From Alphaproteobacteria bacterium (GTDB lineage: Bacteria > Pseudomonadota > Alphaproteobacteria > Caulobacterales > Parvularculaceae), in contig JAUIMC010000001.1 in NCBI GenBank assembly GCA_030433215.1, positions 186,001-250,000 of the forward strand: a stretch of 64,000 bases of DNA, given 5' to 3'. Position 1 is the stretch's first letter, and each line of letters opens with the position of its first letter. A model generated the notes under the pieces. That model saw only the letters and a program-made list of their open reading frames with translations. It was not told the DNA's origin and did no database searches. Positions 35,090-45,317 of this stretch are shown here, piece by piece. Made by a program: the position numbers and the translations under genes.

Positions 35090-35779
35090 ATGTTCGAACT
35101 CGCACAAAATGCATGTTCATGCGAAATCGGCGGCACAACGATCATTCTTGACGTTTCGGCGGATAAATTCATCCAAACCAACCAGCGTCAGTCACAGTGG
35201 CTTGATGAAATCCTAACGCATGACGATCGGAATGGCGCTCTTTCGGATTCGGCTACTCAATTCGCCGAACGACTAATTGCACGAGGAATACTGGTTCGCA
35301 CAACATCAACAACAAACATGCCGAACCGAATCCGCCAAGAAGCTCCTACTGCATCAATCATGGTGAGAGCGGCTGCGGAGCCCATCCATATCGAATTGCG
35401 TCTCCTTGTCACATTCTGTCGAGCATTGATCGAGTGTTGGGCTTTGGAGCATTTTGAGTCATTTGAAGACCAGGTGCGTGCTGCGAAGAAATGGAGTTTG
35501 CGAAACCCAAAGAGCAAACCGTGCAACTCTGAAGAGGCCTACTCCGCCATACATGCCTTCCACGCGCTCACCCCATACTTTTTCTCCTTAGAGGATGCGT
35601 GCCGCTTCCGAAGCCTCGTCTTGTTGCGCTATATCTCACTGCTTCGGTATGATGCGAGCTGGGTGTTTGGAGTTCAACTCTCTCCATTCCGCGCTCATTG
35701 TTGGGTAGAAAGCCAACGGGTCGTGCTGAATGATGAACTTGAGAACATACTAGGCTTTCACCGGATCATGTTGGTGTAA
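35090..35779 (+). CDS. Lasso peptide leader-binding and protease protein B1 (RRE + transglutaminase-like fold)
   Basis: 229 residues. The N-terminal 80 residues form the RRE (B1) domain that binds the leader; the C-terminal part is the transglutaminase-fold leader peptidase (B2) with catalytic Cys171 (EDACRFRS), His203 (FRAHCWVE) and Asp215 (VVLND). It removes the leader so that C can close the ring. The ATG at 35090 is preferred because it gives exactly the same length as the reconstructed paralogue in system 2; the upstream GTG at 35021 falls inside the intergenic palindrome. The C gene follows after 11 bases. Base composition is clearly lower in GC than the TPR-LicD gene. Confidence 0.92.
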   Translation: MFELAQNACSCEIGGTTIILDVSADKFIQTNQRQSQWLDEILTHDDRNGALSDSATQFAERLIARGILVRTTSTTNMPNRIRQEAPTASIMVRAAAEPIHIELRLLVTFCRALIECWALEHFESFEDQVRAAKKWSLRNPKSKPCNSEEAYSAIHAFHALTPYFFSLEDACRFRSLVLLRYISLLRYDASWVFGVQLSPFRAHCWVESQRVVLNDELENILGFHRIMLV

Positions 35780-35790
35780 GGGCCTATATC

Positions 35791-37626
35791 ATGCATGCAT
35801 TTGTCGCCCTCTTATGGCACGCTGATCATCCCTCAGCGTGCCATTCAGCACACAAATTGTTGGGACGCATGGAGCAGGCCTTCGACGCCGATCACCCATG
35901 TATCAAAGCTCCCGGCTTCGTGCTGTTCGATCTAGGTTCAAATACCACGCGCGATACCATCATTCGTGTTAACGGGGCTGATCACAAACCGGTCGGCGCC
36001 ATATTTGGCACGCTCTTTAGGCGATCGAATGCTCTGGCTCCAAGCCGCCCCATAACGAATTTTGCGCAGGATGAAATGCTACGGCTTTCGCGGTCTAGAA
36101 ATGAATGCGTGTTATCGGACTATTGGGGAAGCTACTTGGCATTTCATTCGGATCAAGATGGAGGTTCCGTTATTGCGGATCCAACATCTTCGATTCCTTG
36201 CTTCTTCCTAGTGCATCAGGGGGTATTGATTGTGTTTTCTCACCTAGAGAAATGCACATTCATTGATCCAGAATCACTCTCTCTAAATTATAAATTCGTT
36301 TCTGATCTGCTAGCCTACGACAAAATTCAAAGCGGAGCGACGGGCTTCAACGAAATCGAGGAACTACGGGGTGGTGAAAAACTGGTATTCCACGGACCAA
36401 GGCTATCAAGACATCTGATATGGGATCCTCGCGTCATCGCCTCTAACCATATCGCGCCATGTTTCGAAGACGCAGCCGCCGAATTGCGCGCAACGACACG
36501 GTACGTCGTTCAGTGTTGGGCCTCCGCATTTGATCAGACGACTGTGAGTCTGTCGGGTGGGCTTGATTCCTCCATTGTCCTTAGCTGTTTGTCAGATACT
36601 CCTTTCGCGTCGAACGTGCGTGCAATTCACTTCGTGATGGGAACCGATGACCTGACTGAAGTCGAGTTTGCACGGGCCAGCGCCTTAAAAGCAAAATTGC
36701 CGCTAAAGGAAATCCAATTTGGCGCGCTCAATTTACCGCGGCTAGATAGCCATCCACGGTCAGCGCGACCATTTCGAAAGTTCCTTACTCTCATTCCGAA
36801 GCTGGCAGATATTGCCGATATTCTGAGTCCCGATTCAGCAATTCTTACTGGACAGGGCGGCGATCACTTGTTCCGAGCCAGAACTACAACGCTGGGCTTT
36901 GCAGATTTTCTAATAGATAGCGGCGTATCGCGCAACGCGTTGCGCGAATTGTTGAATAGCGCCCGATTGTCCAGAAAATCGATTTGGGCGGTACTGAGGG
37001 AAGCAATTCCATCATTGGCTCCGGGAGCAAGGAAAAGCACGCTGATAACGGGAATCGAGCACGCTTGCACGCCGGTCAACAGGGGTGCGTTCGCTAGCCT
37101 AGATCCAAGGACCTGCGCCCCAGTCTGGGCGTTAGAGGCAAACGGCCTCCCTCCCGCTAAATTTGAACAGGTCAGCACACTGATTCATTTGTTTCTTGTG
37201 CGAGAAACTTTAGATCAGCCATTTCATAGGAATTTTGTTCACCCACTAATATCGCAGCCGCTGATCGAATTATGTCTGAGATTGCCTATCTACTTGCTTT
37301 GCTGGAACGGCGTTAGCCGCGGGTTGGTTCGCGAAGCGTTCAAAGGCGAGATTCCCGATTGCGTTCGAACTCGAACGGCAAAGGGAGCATCAACCCAGTT
37401 TTTCGTTAAACAGGTAACGTCCAATATTGCGGAGTTGAGGGAAGCCCTTCTGAATGGAAGACTTGTCGAAGCGAAATTACTGTCCAGAAACGACGTATCA
37501 AAATTTGCGACCGTCGAATCTGTGCAAACGCATGAATTTGGGCACAAGATGCTTATCTACTATACAATAGAGGCGTGGCTAAGAAATTGGATCGAAAAAT
37601 TGGAGAACGTTCGTACATCGGCCTAG
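35791..37626 (+). CDS. Lasso peptide macrolactam synthetase C1 (asparagine synthetase-like)
   Basis: 611 residues. It activates the Glu8 side chain with ATP and closes the isopeptide bond to Gly1, in the cytoplasm with B and A. It has an N-terminal glutaminase-like fold lacking the usual Cys2 (it starts MHAFVALLW) and a C-terminal asparagine-synthetase domain with the PP-loop SGGLDSS at 255-261 and the GQGGDHLF block. The start ATG follows AAGGG. The stop is only 6 bases from the stop of the facing isopeptidase gene. The same motif positions occur in C2. Confidence 0.92.
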   Translation: MHAFVALLWHADHPSACHSAHKLLGRMEQAFDADHPCIKAPGFVLFDLGSNTTRDTIIRVNGADHKPVGAIFGTLFRRSNALAPSRPITNFAQDEMLRLSRSRNECVLSDYWGSYLAFHSDQDGGSVIADPTSSIPCFFLVHQGVLIVFSHLEKCTFIDPESLSLNYKFVSDLLAYDKIQSGATGFNEIEELRGGEKLVFHGPRLSRHLIWDPRVIASNHIAPCFEDAAAELRATTRYVVQCWASAFDQTTVSLSGGLDSSIVLSCLSDTPFASNVRAIHFVMGTDDLTEVEFARASALKAKLPLKEIQFGALNLPRLDSHPRSARPFRKFLTLIPKLADIADILSPDSAILTGQGGDHLFRARTTTLGFADFLIDSGVSRNALRELLNSARLSRKSIWAVLREAIPSLAPGARKSTLITGIEHACTPVNRGAFASLDPRTCAPVWALEANGLPPAKFEQVSTLIHLFLVRETLDQPFHRNFVHPLISQPLIELCLRLPIYLLCWNGVSRGLVREAFKGEIPDCVRTRTAKGASTQFFVKQVTSNIAELREALLNGRLVEAKLLSRNDVSKFATVESVQTHEFGHKMLIYYTIEAWLRNWIEKLENVRTSA

Positions 37627-37632
37627 CAATAG

Positions 37633-40188
37633 TTATTCCTGATTCACGCTTTCTGCCAGGAATGCATCTACCCTTTGCCAGAAGTCGATAATGTTTGCCG
37701 GCGATGATAGTGCGTGACCTTCACCCCAGTAGCGAACGTAGCGGGCATCTTTGTCGGCTCGCTTTAGCGCTCCGAACATCTCATCGAACTGCGACATTGA
37801 AAAGCTGTCCATATCGGTCCCGACCAGCATAACCGGACACTCTATTTTCGGTGCGAGAAAGGCCGGGCTATTTCGATAGTAAACTTCCGGAGCGATAAAA
37901 GGTGTTTCTCCTATTCCGAATTCCCCGCCTTCGATTTCGTCATAGCGACCAAAATTTCCGAATAACGATCCGTAGACATAGGAATATATGCCATTGGGGC
38001 CAAAATAATGGCTGAAAAGATCGGCCCAACTGTTTGCTGCAATGACGGCTTTGTATTTGCTGGATTGCGTTGCAACGTAGAGCGCCGACACGCCCCCCTG
38101 ACTGAAGCCAAACAGCATCACCTGATCGGGATCGGCTATTCCTTGGTCGACAAGCGCATCGACCCCGGCATCTGTAACTTCATCCAATCCCGCGATGGGC
38201 CCATCTTCTGTCGTAATAAACTCGCTGGGAGTGGCGAGACGCGCATAAACATAGCCCCGACTTGCCCATAGATAAGCAGAATATGGGTCTGGATACGAGA
38301 ATTTCCCCATGGTGTTTGAGCAATCTGGGCGCGCGCCCGGATAAACATCCACTATTAAGGGAAGCCGCTTCCCGGGAACATAGTTTGGCGGTAGCAATAC
38401 ACAGCCATTGATCGTTTTAGGCGCGAGCTTGCTTTCAGGGTCAGCGATCACATAGGTAATGGTCTTCCAGCTTCCGAGATCAATCCCCGAAAGGTGTACA
38501 TTCAAATCTGCGATGCCTCTTTCCTGATTGGTTGCATCGGCAACTACAGCCAAGCGAGTCGCTAGATTGTCTTCGGTGCTCAATAGGAGCGTCCGGGCGT
38601 CAAGGCTTCCCGCCATCGGGTGTACTTCCGAAGTTTTGGCAGGGAGGATGATGTTTTGCCCATCGCGACCGGCACGGAGATCGATCAATGCAACCTTAGT
38701 CTGTCCGTCGTAGCGAACATTGAACAGAGCTCCATTTTGGAATTCTGGACGATTTACTCCGCTTGCAGTCGAAAATGTACCGGGCGGAAAATATGTAAAC
38801 GCGCCAGGTAGTTCAGGCGTTAATTTGATACGCCTTCCGTCGGCGTGAACTCGCCATACTCCTTCCTGTCCGAACACTGTAATTGCCGCCTCGCTCGCTT
38901 GTAATAATATTGGCGAGACGCTCTTGATCGTGGCTGTGAGATTGCGATGGGTTCCAGCAGGCGCGAGTGCGTACCAGTCTGCTTTGGATAGACCGTTTTC
39001 TTCGAACCCCCGATAAGAGAATCTGGGCGCTTGAGCTTCGTCGTTCGGGATTTCGCGGGCATAGACAGCTAAGTTATCGCCAAGGAAGGCGGTTCGTTCC
39101 GGCCGCTGCATCCACCCCCGCTCTCGCTCCGACGCCAAGTCTAGTCCGATATGGTCATATCGGGTGACCTCCCCGGAGGAGATGTCAAAAGCATAGAAGC
39201 GGCCATTGCGAGGCTCATCGCCAACTCTCCAACCAAATGCAGCGAGGCGTGTCCCGTCTGGCGCCCATTCAACTGTGTAGGGAAAGAACTCCAATCCTGG
39301 GGCCAGCCTACGCTCGTGGTCGGTTGAAAGGTCAAAGACCGATAATGTGTAGGAACGGGAATCTGTGGTGACTAGCGTATCTGCACTAAGCGGCCGAGGT
39401 TTGGAGACAGCTAGCGCAGCCATATAACGGCGATCCGGAGACAACTTTAAATCTGCATACAGTCCGTTTCCAATCAGTTGTTCTTTGCCAGTTTTGGCAT
39501 TGGCTAGGATCAATGCGCCGTCTTCTTGTTGATCGGACTCGTCTTGAATTTTTGTTCGTACTTCGCTTGCCGTGCTCGCCGCGCCGTCCCAGGCGTCATG
39601 CCAACGCCGGTAAAGTGTTTCTCCGGTATATCCTCGAACGCTTGTGAACATCGGCTCGCGACCGTCAGGGAGTGCGGCAAACACAATTTCTTCGTCAGAT
39701 ATCCACAGAGGATTGTGACTTCCAGTTCGATCAAATGCCGGCGTGGATTTGAACTGCACCGACATATCCCGCGCCATATCGTACGCCGAAATGGATAAGT
39801 CACCCCGATAATACTGCATAATGGCAAGGTAACGTCCGTTTGGCGAAAACCCTTCTATGTAACTGCTCGGTCGTGGATCGAGGCTCGGCAATAGCTCTGG
39901 CTGTCCTCCCTTCTCTAAATTATATCGCCAGATTTGATGTCCAGATTTCGCGAAAGCATAGGTGCGGAAGCTATAGTCGACATTTTGATTGTACGGGCGT
40001 AGGCGCTCATAAATGACCCAGTTTCCGGTCGGATCGAACAGTCCGCCGCCTAAACCTTCAACCGCGAGCATGTCGTCAAGAGTGAGCTGCCTCGTTTCTG
40101 AAAGTGCGGAAATCCACGATGCGGCTAATGCTGTGATCGTCGCCAAAATGCCTGCGCGGACCATCCTACTCATAGGAAACACTTTCAT
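37633..40188 (-). CDS. Lasso peptide isopeptidase-like S9 serine peptidase (system 1), 851 residues
   Basis: A prolyl-oligopeptidase-family enzyme; in clusters of this class the S9 enzyme opens the lasso ring by cutting the isopeptide bond. N-terminal signal/anchor (RAGILATITALAASWISA), a beta-propeller (about 50-560) and an alpha/beta hydrolase with Ser696 (FGFSQGG), Asp792 (GTDMD) and His825 (GEGHAL). It is about 170 residues longer than the paralogue in system 2 and than typical AtxE enzymes (roughly 700), so it is at the long end and partly DPP-like. The TonB receptor gene lies 71 bases upstream on the same strand. The isopeptidase role is from context and family, not proven. Confidence 0.82.
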   Translation of the reverse strand: MKVFPMSRMVRAGILATITALAASWISALSETRQLTLDDMLAVEGLGGGLFDPTGNWVIYERLRPYNQNVDYSFRTYAFAKSGHQIWRYNLEKGGQPELLPSLDPRPSSYIEGFSPNGRYLAIMQYYRGDLSISAYDMARDMSVQFKSTPAFDRTGSHNPLWISDEEIVFAALPDGREPMFTSVRGYTGETLYRRWHDAWDGAASTASEVRTKIQDESDQQEDGALILANAKTGKEQLIGNGLYADLKLSPDRRYMAALAVSKPRPLSADTLVTTDSRSYTLSVFDLSTDHERRLAPGLEFFPYTVEWAPDGTRLAAFGWRVGDEPRNGRFYAFDISSGEVTRYDHIGLDLASERERGWMQRPERTAFLGDNLAVYAREIPNDEAQAPRFSYRGFEENGLSKADWYALAPAGTHRNLTATIKSVSPILLQASEAAITVFGQEGVWRVHADGRRIKLTPELPGAFTYFPPGTFSTASGVNRPEFQNGALFNVRYDGQTKVALIDLRAGRDGQNIILPAKTSEVHPMAGSLDARTLLLSTEDNLATRLAVVADATNQERGIADLNVHLSGIDLGSWKTITYVIADPESKLAPKTINGCVLLPPNYVPGKRLPLIVDVYPGARPDCSNTMGKFSYPDPYSAYLWASRGYVYARLATPSEFITTEDGPIAGLDEVTDAGVDALVDQGIADPDQVMLFGFSQGGVSALYVATQSSKYKAVIAANSWADLFSHYFGPNGIYSYVYGSLFGNFGRYDEIEGGEFGIGETPFIAPEVYYRNSPAFLAPKIECPVMLVGTDMDSFSMSQFDEMFGALKRADKDARYVRYWGEGHALSSPANIIDFWQRVDAFLAESVNQE

Positions 40189-40259
40189 GATCTGTGGAAA
40201 GGGGTGCCTTAATGGCGAAGACGCTACAGAGTGCGCCTTCGCCTCGTGAGTATGAGCTT

Positions 40260-43028
40260 CTAAAAGCGCTTCGCGATCTCAACCATTGCAAACCGCCCAA
40301 TCGGAGAAGCATTGGTTGGGTCATAGCCTGCTATCCGATAGGCGCCCAAGGTCGGCGTAACCGGCGGGGGTTCATCAAAGAGATTTGACACGCTTAGGTT
40401 TATCCTTACACCGCCTAACCAATCGGATCTCTCGCGGTCGAACCCATAAGAAAGCGTACAATCGACTGTTGTCCAGGAATTGATGGAAACAGCATTAGTC
40501 GACTCGTCCGATTCATAACTGTCGGTATAGTTGATAATAACCGCGCCGGAGAAGGCGTCCCGCGACAACCCGAATTTAGAGCGAATTTTGAGATCAACCG
40601 GATTATATAGTGTGTTCAGGGTTGCGACTTCAGGTGTCGAGGGGGCCGCTTGCTGAACGAATTCTGCGATATAATTGGCGTTCAGCGATGCAGAGACGTT
40701 TCCAAGTGCTGTGTTCCAATCGCCATCAATATGAAAGTCAAACCCGCTCGTATCGATCGATGAGAGATTCCTGGTGATGCTCGCGTTGTTGATGATAGCT
40801 ACTTCATCGAGCTGAGCGCCGAAGTTCAGGTTCGGATTATACTGCGCAGCATACTGATTGATCTGATCAAGCGTCGGAAAAAAGAGAATCGTTCCATCTG
40901 GGAAAGACCCTGGGCTATCGCTTTCAATAAATGGTGCGAATGCCGGATCTTGGTTCAACGGAATAGGAACGCGACCCAATCGATCATCAAAGCGAAGGTC
41001 ATAATAGTTTAAGCTCATGGAAATGCTCTTGTCAGACCGACGTTGACTATATTCAACGCCTGCGGTGAACGCCTCAGACGTTTGCGGCTTCAAGTCGTCT
41101 GCAGTACCGAAGGTCAAGAAGTAAGCTCCATCTTCAAGAGCCGGGTACTGTCCAGTAAGCCCCAGCGCGCCGAGAACGAACGAAGTGGGGTAAACGTCAC
41201 CGGCGCTGGTCAACGAGCCGACCCGCCCAAGAGGTGGGGGAACAAAGGAAGTGCTATATGTGCCGCGCACTTTTAGGCCAGAGGCGGGCGACCATAACAA
41301 ACCAACCTTCGGATTGGATGTGGAGCCGAAGTCTGAGTAATCGTCGAATCGTGCTGACAAATTCACCTCTAGCCGATTGATGCCTGGAAGTTCGTTCCCG
41401 GCACCGACGACAGGAATCAGCATTTCGGCATAAAGTGCTGAAACGTCACGCGAACCTTCGGCAGTCCTGCCATTCAGGCTCGTCTCGCTTGAAAACTCCT
41501 CATTGCGGAGATGACCGCCAAACGCCGTCTTCACTGCGCCACCAGGCAATGAGAAGAGATCTCCTCGCAACACAGCGTCGAGCGACGAAGTAGACGCCTC
41601 CACCTTTAGCACCGAGGACACCGGTCGATTAGATCCTGACGCCAAAGTCTTGTTGTCGAGCTTGCTATATGTAGCATCGAGCGAGACCGACCAAACATTT
41701 GACAAGTCATAGTCTGCGCCACCGTGCGCGACGAGACTTTTCGTGTTTGCATCGGATGACTGAGTCACTATCGGGAACTGAGTCGTAGTGCTTTTGCTAT
41801 CCACCGAGCGTCTGGAATAGAGAACATATCCAGATGTCGAGAGCGATGCCGAGACTTTCTGCTTAGCAGAAACCAAGCCGCTGAAACGATTCTGAGCGGG
41901 CAATAATTGGAAAAGATCCAGATCTTGAAGCTGGCTGCCGTTGGACAACTCAGGGCTCGAAATCTCTGGACGGTCTGCGAGGGTCAGATTTGTGCGATCA
42001 AGGATTTCCGCAACAGCCAGAACGTTGCCACCAGTCCATGATCCACCGACTGTTTGGCTAAGGCGATACTCATTCAAACCACCATCGGTTACCGATCCAT
42101 ATCGGGCCGTCGTTTCCGCACCGTCAAAGTCATCTCTTAGAACAAAATTCACAACACCGGCCACGGCGTCTCCGCCATAAATCGAAGACGCGCCATCTGT
42201 GAGAACATCAATCCGCTCTAGCGCCGAGACCGGAATAAGGGATATGTCGACAAAGTCCCCAATTGCCGATGTCGGTGCAAGACGGCTCCCATTGAGAAGA
42301 ACGAGTGTGCTTCCCGATCCCAGACCACGAAGGTTTGCGCCAGTGCCAAGTGTGTCGTTGGAGCCAGAGTTGGCGTCATTGGGTAAACCAACCGAAACGA
42401 ACTCCGATGAGCCGCCACCAAAGTTTTGTGGCAGCGAACGCATAAACTGCTCAGTTGTTGCAGCGCCAGATTCAAGTATGTCCGCACGGGTATAGATATC
42501 GAGCGGCGAGCTTTCCGGCGCAATCCCTTGAATAAGAGACCCTGTGATCGTCACCTTCTCCTGACGAAGCGCAGCTTCCTTCTCTTCGTCACCGCCAACC
42601 TCGTCGACTCGTACCGGCGTCTCTTCGACTGGTGATGCGCGATCCTCTTCGGGCGTTCGCGTATCAGATGGCTCAGCAGCCGCCTGACCGGCGCGCCCCG
42701 TCGCCGACGGACGAACAATAATGTTTTGATCCGGCCCGGAGACGAATTCCAGCCCGCTGCCTTGGAGGAGGACCGCGAGCGCAGCCTCCGGCTCATATGT
42801 TCCCTTCAGTGAGGGCGCGGTCAGGGGAGCTACCGCCGTTTCCGAGAACATTATCGCCACGCCCGACTGCTGGCCGAAGGCTCGCAAGGAATCGCCGAGC
42901 GGGGCCGGATCAAGATCGAAATCGACCGGCTCATCCGCCAATGCGGTTCCAGTCGATAGAAGCGCCCATAGCAACGCCGCCGCGCTTGCTGTCATCGGGC
43001 CTTTGCGCACGCTCGTTTTATCCCGCAT
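40260..43028 (-). CDS. TonB-dependent receptor with STN signalling domain (system 1)
   Basis: About 922 residues. Signal peptide (TASAAALLWALLSTGTALA), STN domain (FDLDPAPLGDSLRAFGQQSG, about 30-105), an acidic linker, plug domain (ITGSLIQGI through GGDAVAGVVNFVLRDDFDG) and a C-terminal beta-barrel ending in phenylalanine. The STN domain means it can signal to the FecR encoded upstream. By genomic context it should import its own lasso peptide across the outer membrane. The ATG at 43028 has GGAGA five bases before; an ATG at 43040 is also in frame. Good match along its length to the receptor in system 2. Confidence 0.9.
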   Translation of the reverse strand: MRDKTSVRKGPMTASAAALLWALLSTGTALADEPVDFDLDPAPLGDSLRAFGQQSGVAIMFSETAVAPLTAPSLKGTYEPEAALAVLLQGSGLEFVSGPDQNIIVRPSATGRAGQAAAEPSDTRTPEEDRASPVEETPVRVDEVGGDEEKEAALRQEKVTITGSLIQGIAPESSPLDIYTRADILESGAATTEQFMRSLPQNFGGGSSEFVSVGLPNDANSGSNDTLGTGANLRGLGSGSTLVLLNGSRLAPTSAIGDFVDISLIPVSALERIDVLTDGASSIYGGDAVAGVVNFVLRDDFDGAETTARYGSVTDGGLNEYRLSQTVGGSWTGGNVLAVAEILDRTNLTLADRPEISSPELSNGSQLQDLDLFQLLPAQNRFSGLVSAKQKVSASLSTSGYVLYSRRSVDSKSTTTQFPIVTQSSDANTKSLVAHGGADYDLSNVWSVSLDATYSKLDNKTLASGSNRPVSSVLKVEASTSSLDAVLRGDLFSLPGGAVKTAFGGHLRNEEFSSETSLNGRTAEGSRDVSALYAEMLIPVVGAGNELPGINRLEVNLSARFDDYSDFGSTSNPKVGLLWSPASGLKVRGTYSTSFVPPPLGRVGSLTSAGDVYPTSFVLGALGLTGQYPALEDGAYFLTFGTADDLKPQTSEAFTAGVEYSQRRSDKSISMSLNYYDLRFDDRLGRVPIPLNQDPAFAPFIESDSPGSFPDGTILFFPTLDQINQYAAQYNPNLNFGAQLDEVAIINNASITRNLSSIDTSGFDFHIDGDWNTALGNVSASLNANYIAEFVQQAAPSTPEVATLNTLYNPVDLKIRSKFGLSRDAFSGAVIINYTDSYESDESTNAVSINSWTTVDCTLSYGFDRERSDWLGGVRINLSVSNLFDEPPPVTPTLGAYRIAGYDPTNASPIGRFAMVEIAKRF

Positions 43029-43304
43029 GTCATTCTCCATCCCTCAGTCGGCTGAGGGTCCCATCACCTATCGCAGCGCCCCGTGGCTGCAGATCTCAGG
43101 GGTTCAACGAGCGAGGCGACAAAGCGGACAGAGTTTTTATGATCACGGTGTGCGGGATACGGGCGAGCTTGGCCGACTGTGATGTCGTTGAAACGTTCGC
43201 GCGCGGAAAATGCTTTAAATCTCAAGTCGCTTGACGAGATGTAGTACCAAGATGCGTTGTCGAAACAGGCAAGAAGGAATTTTGGCGAAAAGCAAGCCGG
43301 GCGC

Positions 43305-44333
43305 TCAGTCTCTCGCCTCAACGATGAGCGTGTCGCCGACTTCGACGACTTCAATCGGCAAATACAATCCGAGCGTCGAGAGGAATTTTTCCTGGTCCCC
43401 GACCGGGAACACGCCGGAGATGCGCTCCCGCGCAATGTCCGGATCGCCGATGCGCACCTGTCGCCGGGAGTAGCGATTGAGTTCTGTGATCGCTTCACTG
43501 AGCGGCATGTCCCGGAACTCAATGCGGCCTTCACGCCATTTCAAAGCGGTTTCTATATCTGCGGGCTCGACGCGCACGGGTGCATCACCGACGAGCGTTG
43601 CGCGCTCGCCGGGCGAGAGAATCTGACCTTCGTCGCTATCGTCACCCTGCCCCAGGGCGTTCAGGACACCGCGAATGCCCGTCGCCGGTTTTACCTCCGA
43701 CACAACCACCGAGCCTTCAACAAGCGTGACGGAGACCTGGCCCGGCTGGGCATAGACCTCGAATTGGGTGCCAAGCGCGGTTGTCCAGCTGTCAGCCGCC
43801 GCGACAATGAATGGTCGGTCGGCATCGTGCGCGACATCGAAGTAGGCCTGGCCTTCTGTCAGCGTGATGTTGCGGCGGCGCGTGGTAAAATCGATGTCGA
43901 TGTGGGAGTCCGTATTGAGCGTGACGTGGGAGCCGTCGGCCAGATCAATTGTACGGATCTCGCCGAGCGCTGTCTCGTAGGATTCCAGATCATGACTTTG
44001 ACGCCCGGTCGCGAACAGAAGCGTTGCGCCCAGCGCGACGAATGCACTTGCGGCGAGAAGGACTCCTTTGGGATTTAGGGCGAAGCGTCGGCCCGTCTGT
44101 ATTGCTCCGTCGCCAGCGTCGTGTTCGCTGCATCTGGCCATTTCCGAAACGTCGAGCATGCGCAAGGCGTCTTCGAGTTGCGCAAAGGCGGCGGCGTTTT
44201 CTGGCACCTCGCGCCAGAGGACGAATTCGTCCCAGGTTTCGATCGGCAGGTCAGTTTGCTGCAAACGGGCATGCCAATGGGCGGCCGCTTCCAGGCGACT
44301 TTCGTCCGGAGCTGGTTTCCCGCACGCCTTCAT
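43305..44333 (-). CDS. FecR-type anti-sigma/signal transducer (system 1)
   Basis: 342 residues, one membrane segment (GVLLAASAFVALGATLLFA, about 88-106). The N-terminal cytoplasmic region (DUF4880-like, with AAHWHARLQQ and FVLWREVPENAAAF) handles the sigma factor; the periplasmic FecR domain carries DGSHVTLNTDSHIDIDF, the VTLVEGSVVV block and an STN-like C-terminus (RISGVF). It passes the ligand signal from the receptor to the ECF sigma factor, whose gene overlaps its start by 4 bases. 264 bases separate it from the receptor gene. Confidence 0.9.
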   Translation of the reverse strand: MKACGKPAPDESRLEAAAHWHARLQQTDLPIETWDEFVLWREVPENAAAFAQLEDALRMLDVSEMARCSEHDAGDGAIQTGRRFALNPKGVLLAASAFVALGATLLFATGRQSHDLESYETALGEIRTIDLADGSHVTLNTDSHIDIDFTTRRRNITLTEGQAYFDVAHDADRPFIVAAADSWTTALGTQFEVYAQPGQVSVTLVEGSVVVSEVKPATGIRGVLNALGQGDDSDEGQILSPGERATLVGDAPVRVEPADIETALKWREGRIEFRDMPLSEAITELNRYSRRQVRIGDPDIARERISGVFPVGDQEKFLSTLGLYLPIEVVEVGDTLIVEARD

Positions 44334-44956
44334 CGGCGCCGTCCTTCGGCGCGTTCGATTGATCGCGCGATGGTTTTCATGGCGGCCATGAGATCAGTTT
44401 TCGCGGTTGTCTGCGAAATCGAAAGCCGCGCCGCAACGGCTTCAACGGTTAGCCCCTCATAACGGCGAAGGTGTAGCACCTCGCGTTGGCGCGGGCTCAT
44501 TTCTTCCATTGCCTGACTGACGAGTCGCAGCGTCTGGGTGTCGATCAGCCGTTTTTCCGGCGTCACGGAGGTGCTGCACGGCAACAGATGCCCGCAATCA
44601 CCGATCTCGACTGAGGTTTTGCGGCGCTTGGTGTCGTGCGATTTCAGATGATCGTTCGTCCGGTTCCTAAGCGCAGTGTAAATGAGGCGGCGCAATTCTT
44701 CGCCCCGCTTGTCGGGATAAGCGCGGCGGACGGCGAGAAAGGCGTCGTGGACCAGATCGGATGCGTCGGCGGCGTTGCCGATTCGGATCCGCGCGAATGC
44801 AAGGAGCTGACTGTAGTCGTCGCGATAAAGCTGCTCCAGGTCCCGCGAGGCCAACAAGGATGACGCATCCTTGCGCGCCGGAGCGGCGCCGTCGCTGCGT
44901 CCGGGTGCAGGGTCCGATCTTTGCGCCGGGTCCGGCATGAAACGGGAGTGAGCCAT
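44330..44956 (-). CDS. ECF sigma factor, FecI-like (system 1)
   Basis: About 208 residues. Sigma region 2 (QLYRDDYSQLLAFARIRIGNAADASDLVHDAFLAV) and region 4 (MEEMSPRQREVLHLRRYEGLTVEAVAARLSISQTTAKTDL) are both clear. It should direct transcription of the receptor and isopeptidase genes, or of the precursor, when released by FecR. The ATG at 44956 is chosen because the upstream extension looks non-coding. Its stop overlaps the FecR start by 4 bases. Confidence 0.88.
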   Translation of the reverse strand: MAHSRFMPDPAQRSDPAPGRSDGAAPARKDASSLLASRDLEQLYRDDYSQLLAFARIRIGNAADASDLVHDAFLAVRRAYPDKRGEELRRLIYTALRNRTNDHLKSHDTKRRKTSVEIGDCGHLLPCSTSVTPEKRLIDTQTLRLVSQAMEEMSPRQREVLHLRRYEGLTVEAVAARLSISQTTAKTDLMAAMKTIARSIERAEGRRR

Positions 44957-45317
44957 GATGGTTGAAACCGTCCGAGCATGCGCAAGACGCTCCGTGACAG
45001 TGCGCCCCGTCATTAGAGGCCACACAGTCCTCATGGTCGTCAACCCTGTTTCCGGACGCCGACGTTTCCGCAGCGACCGAAAGGAACACGCGTCGGGCCA
45101 CGATGCGAAATTCATCCGGACACGCCTCTTCTTGCGTGAGCCCGGATTGCAATCCGATCCTGCGGAAAGACGGTTTATCCATGTTTCAGGCCGCTAAATC
45201 TATCAGGCGTTCCCGTAAAGTTTAACTTGCGCGATCATTTCAAAGCTGTAATCGGCTTTCAATCAGGCGGCGTGAGACGCTGGCACATCAAGCTCTTTAT
45301 GGGGAGGCGAGGCGCGC
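44957..45317. other. Intergenic region between ECF1 and the XRE regulator gene
   Basis: About 360 bases between divergent genes. It must contain both promoters. No clear box, repeat or small gene was identified. Confidence 0.45.
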
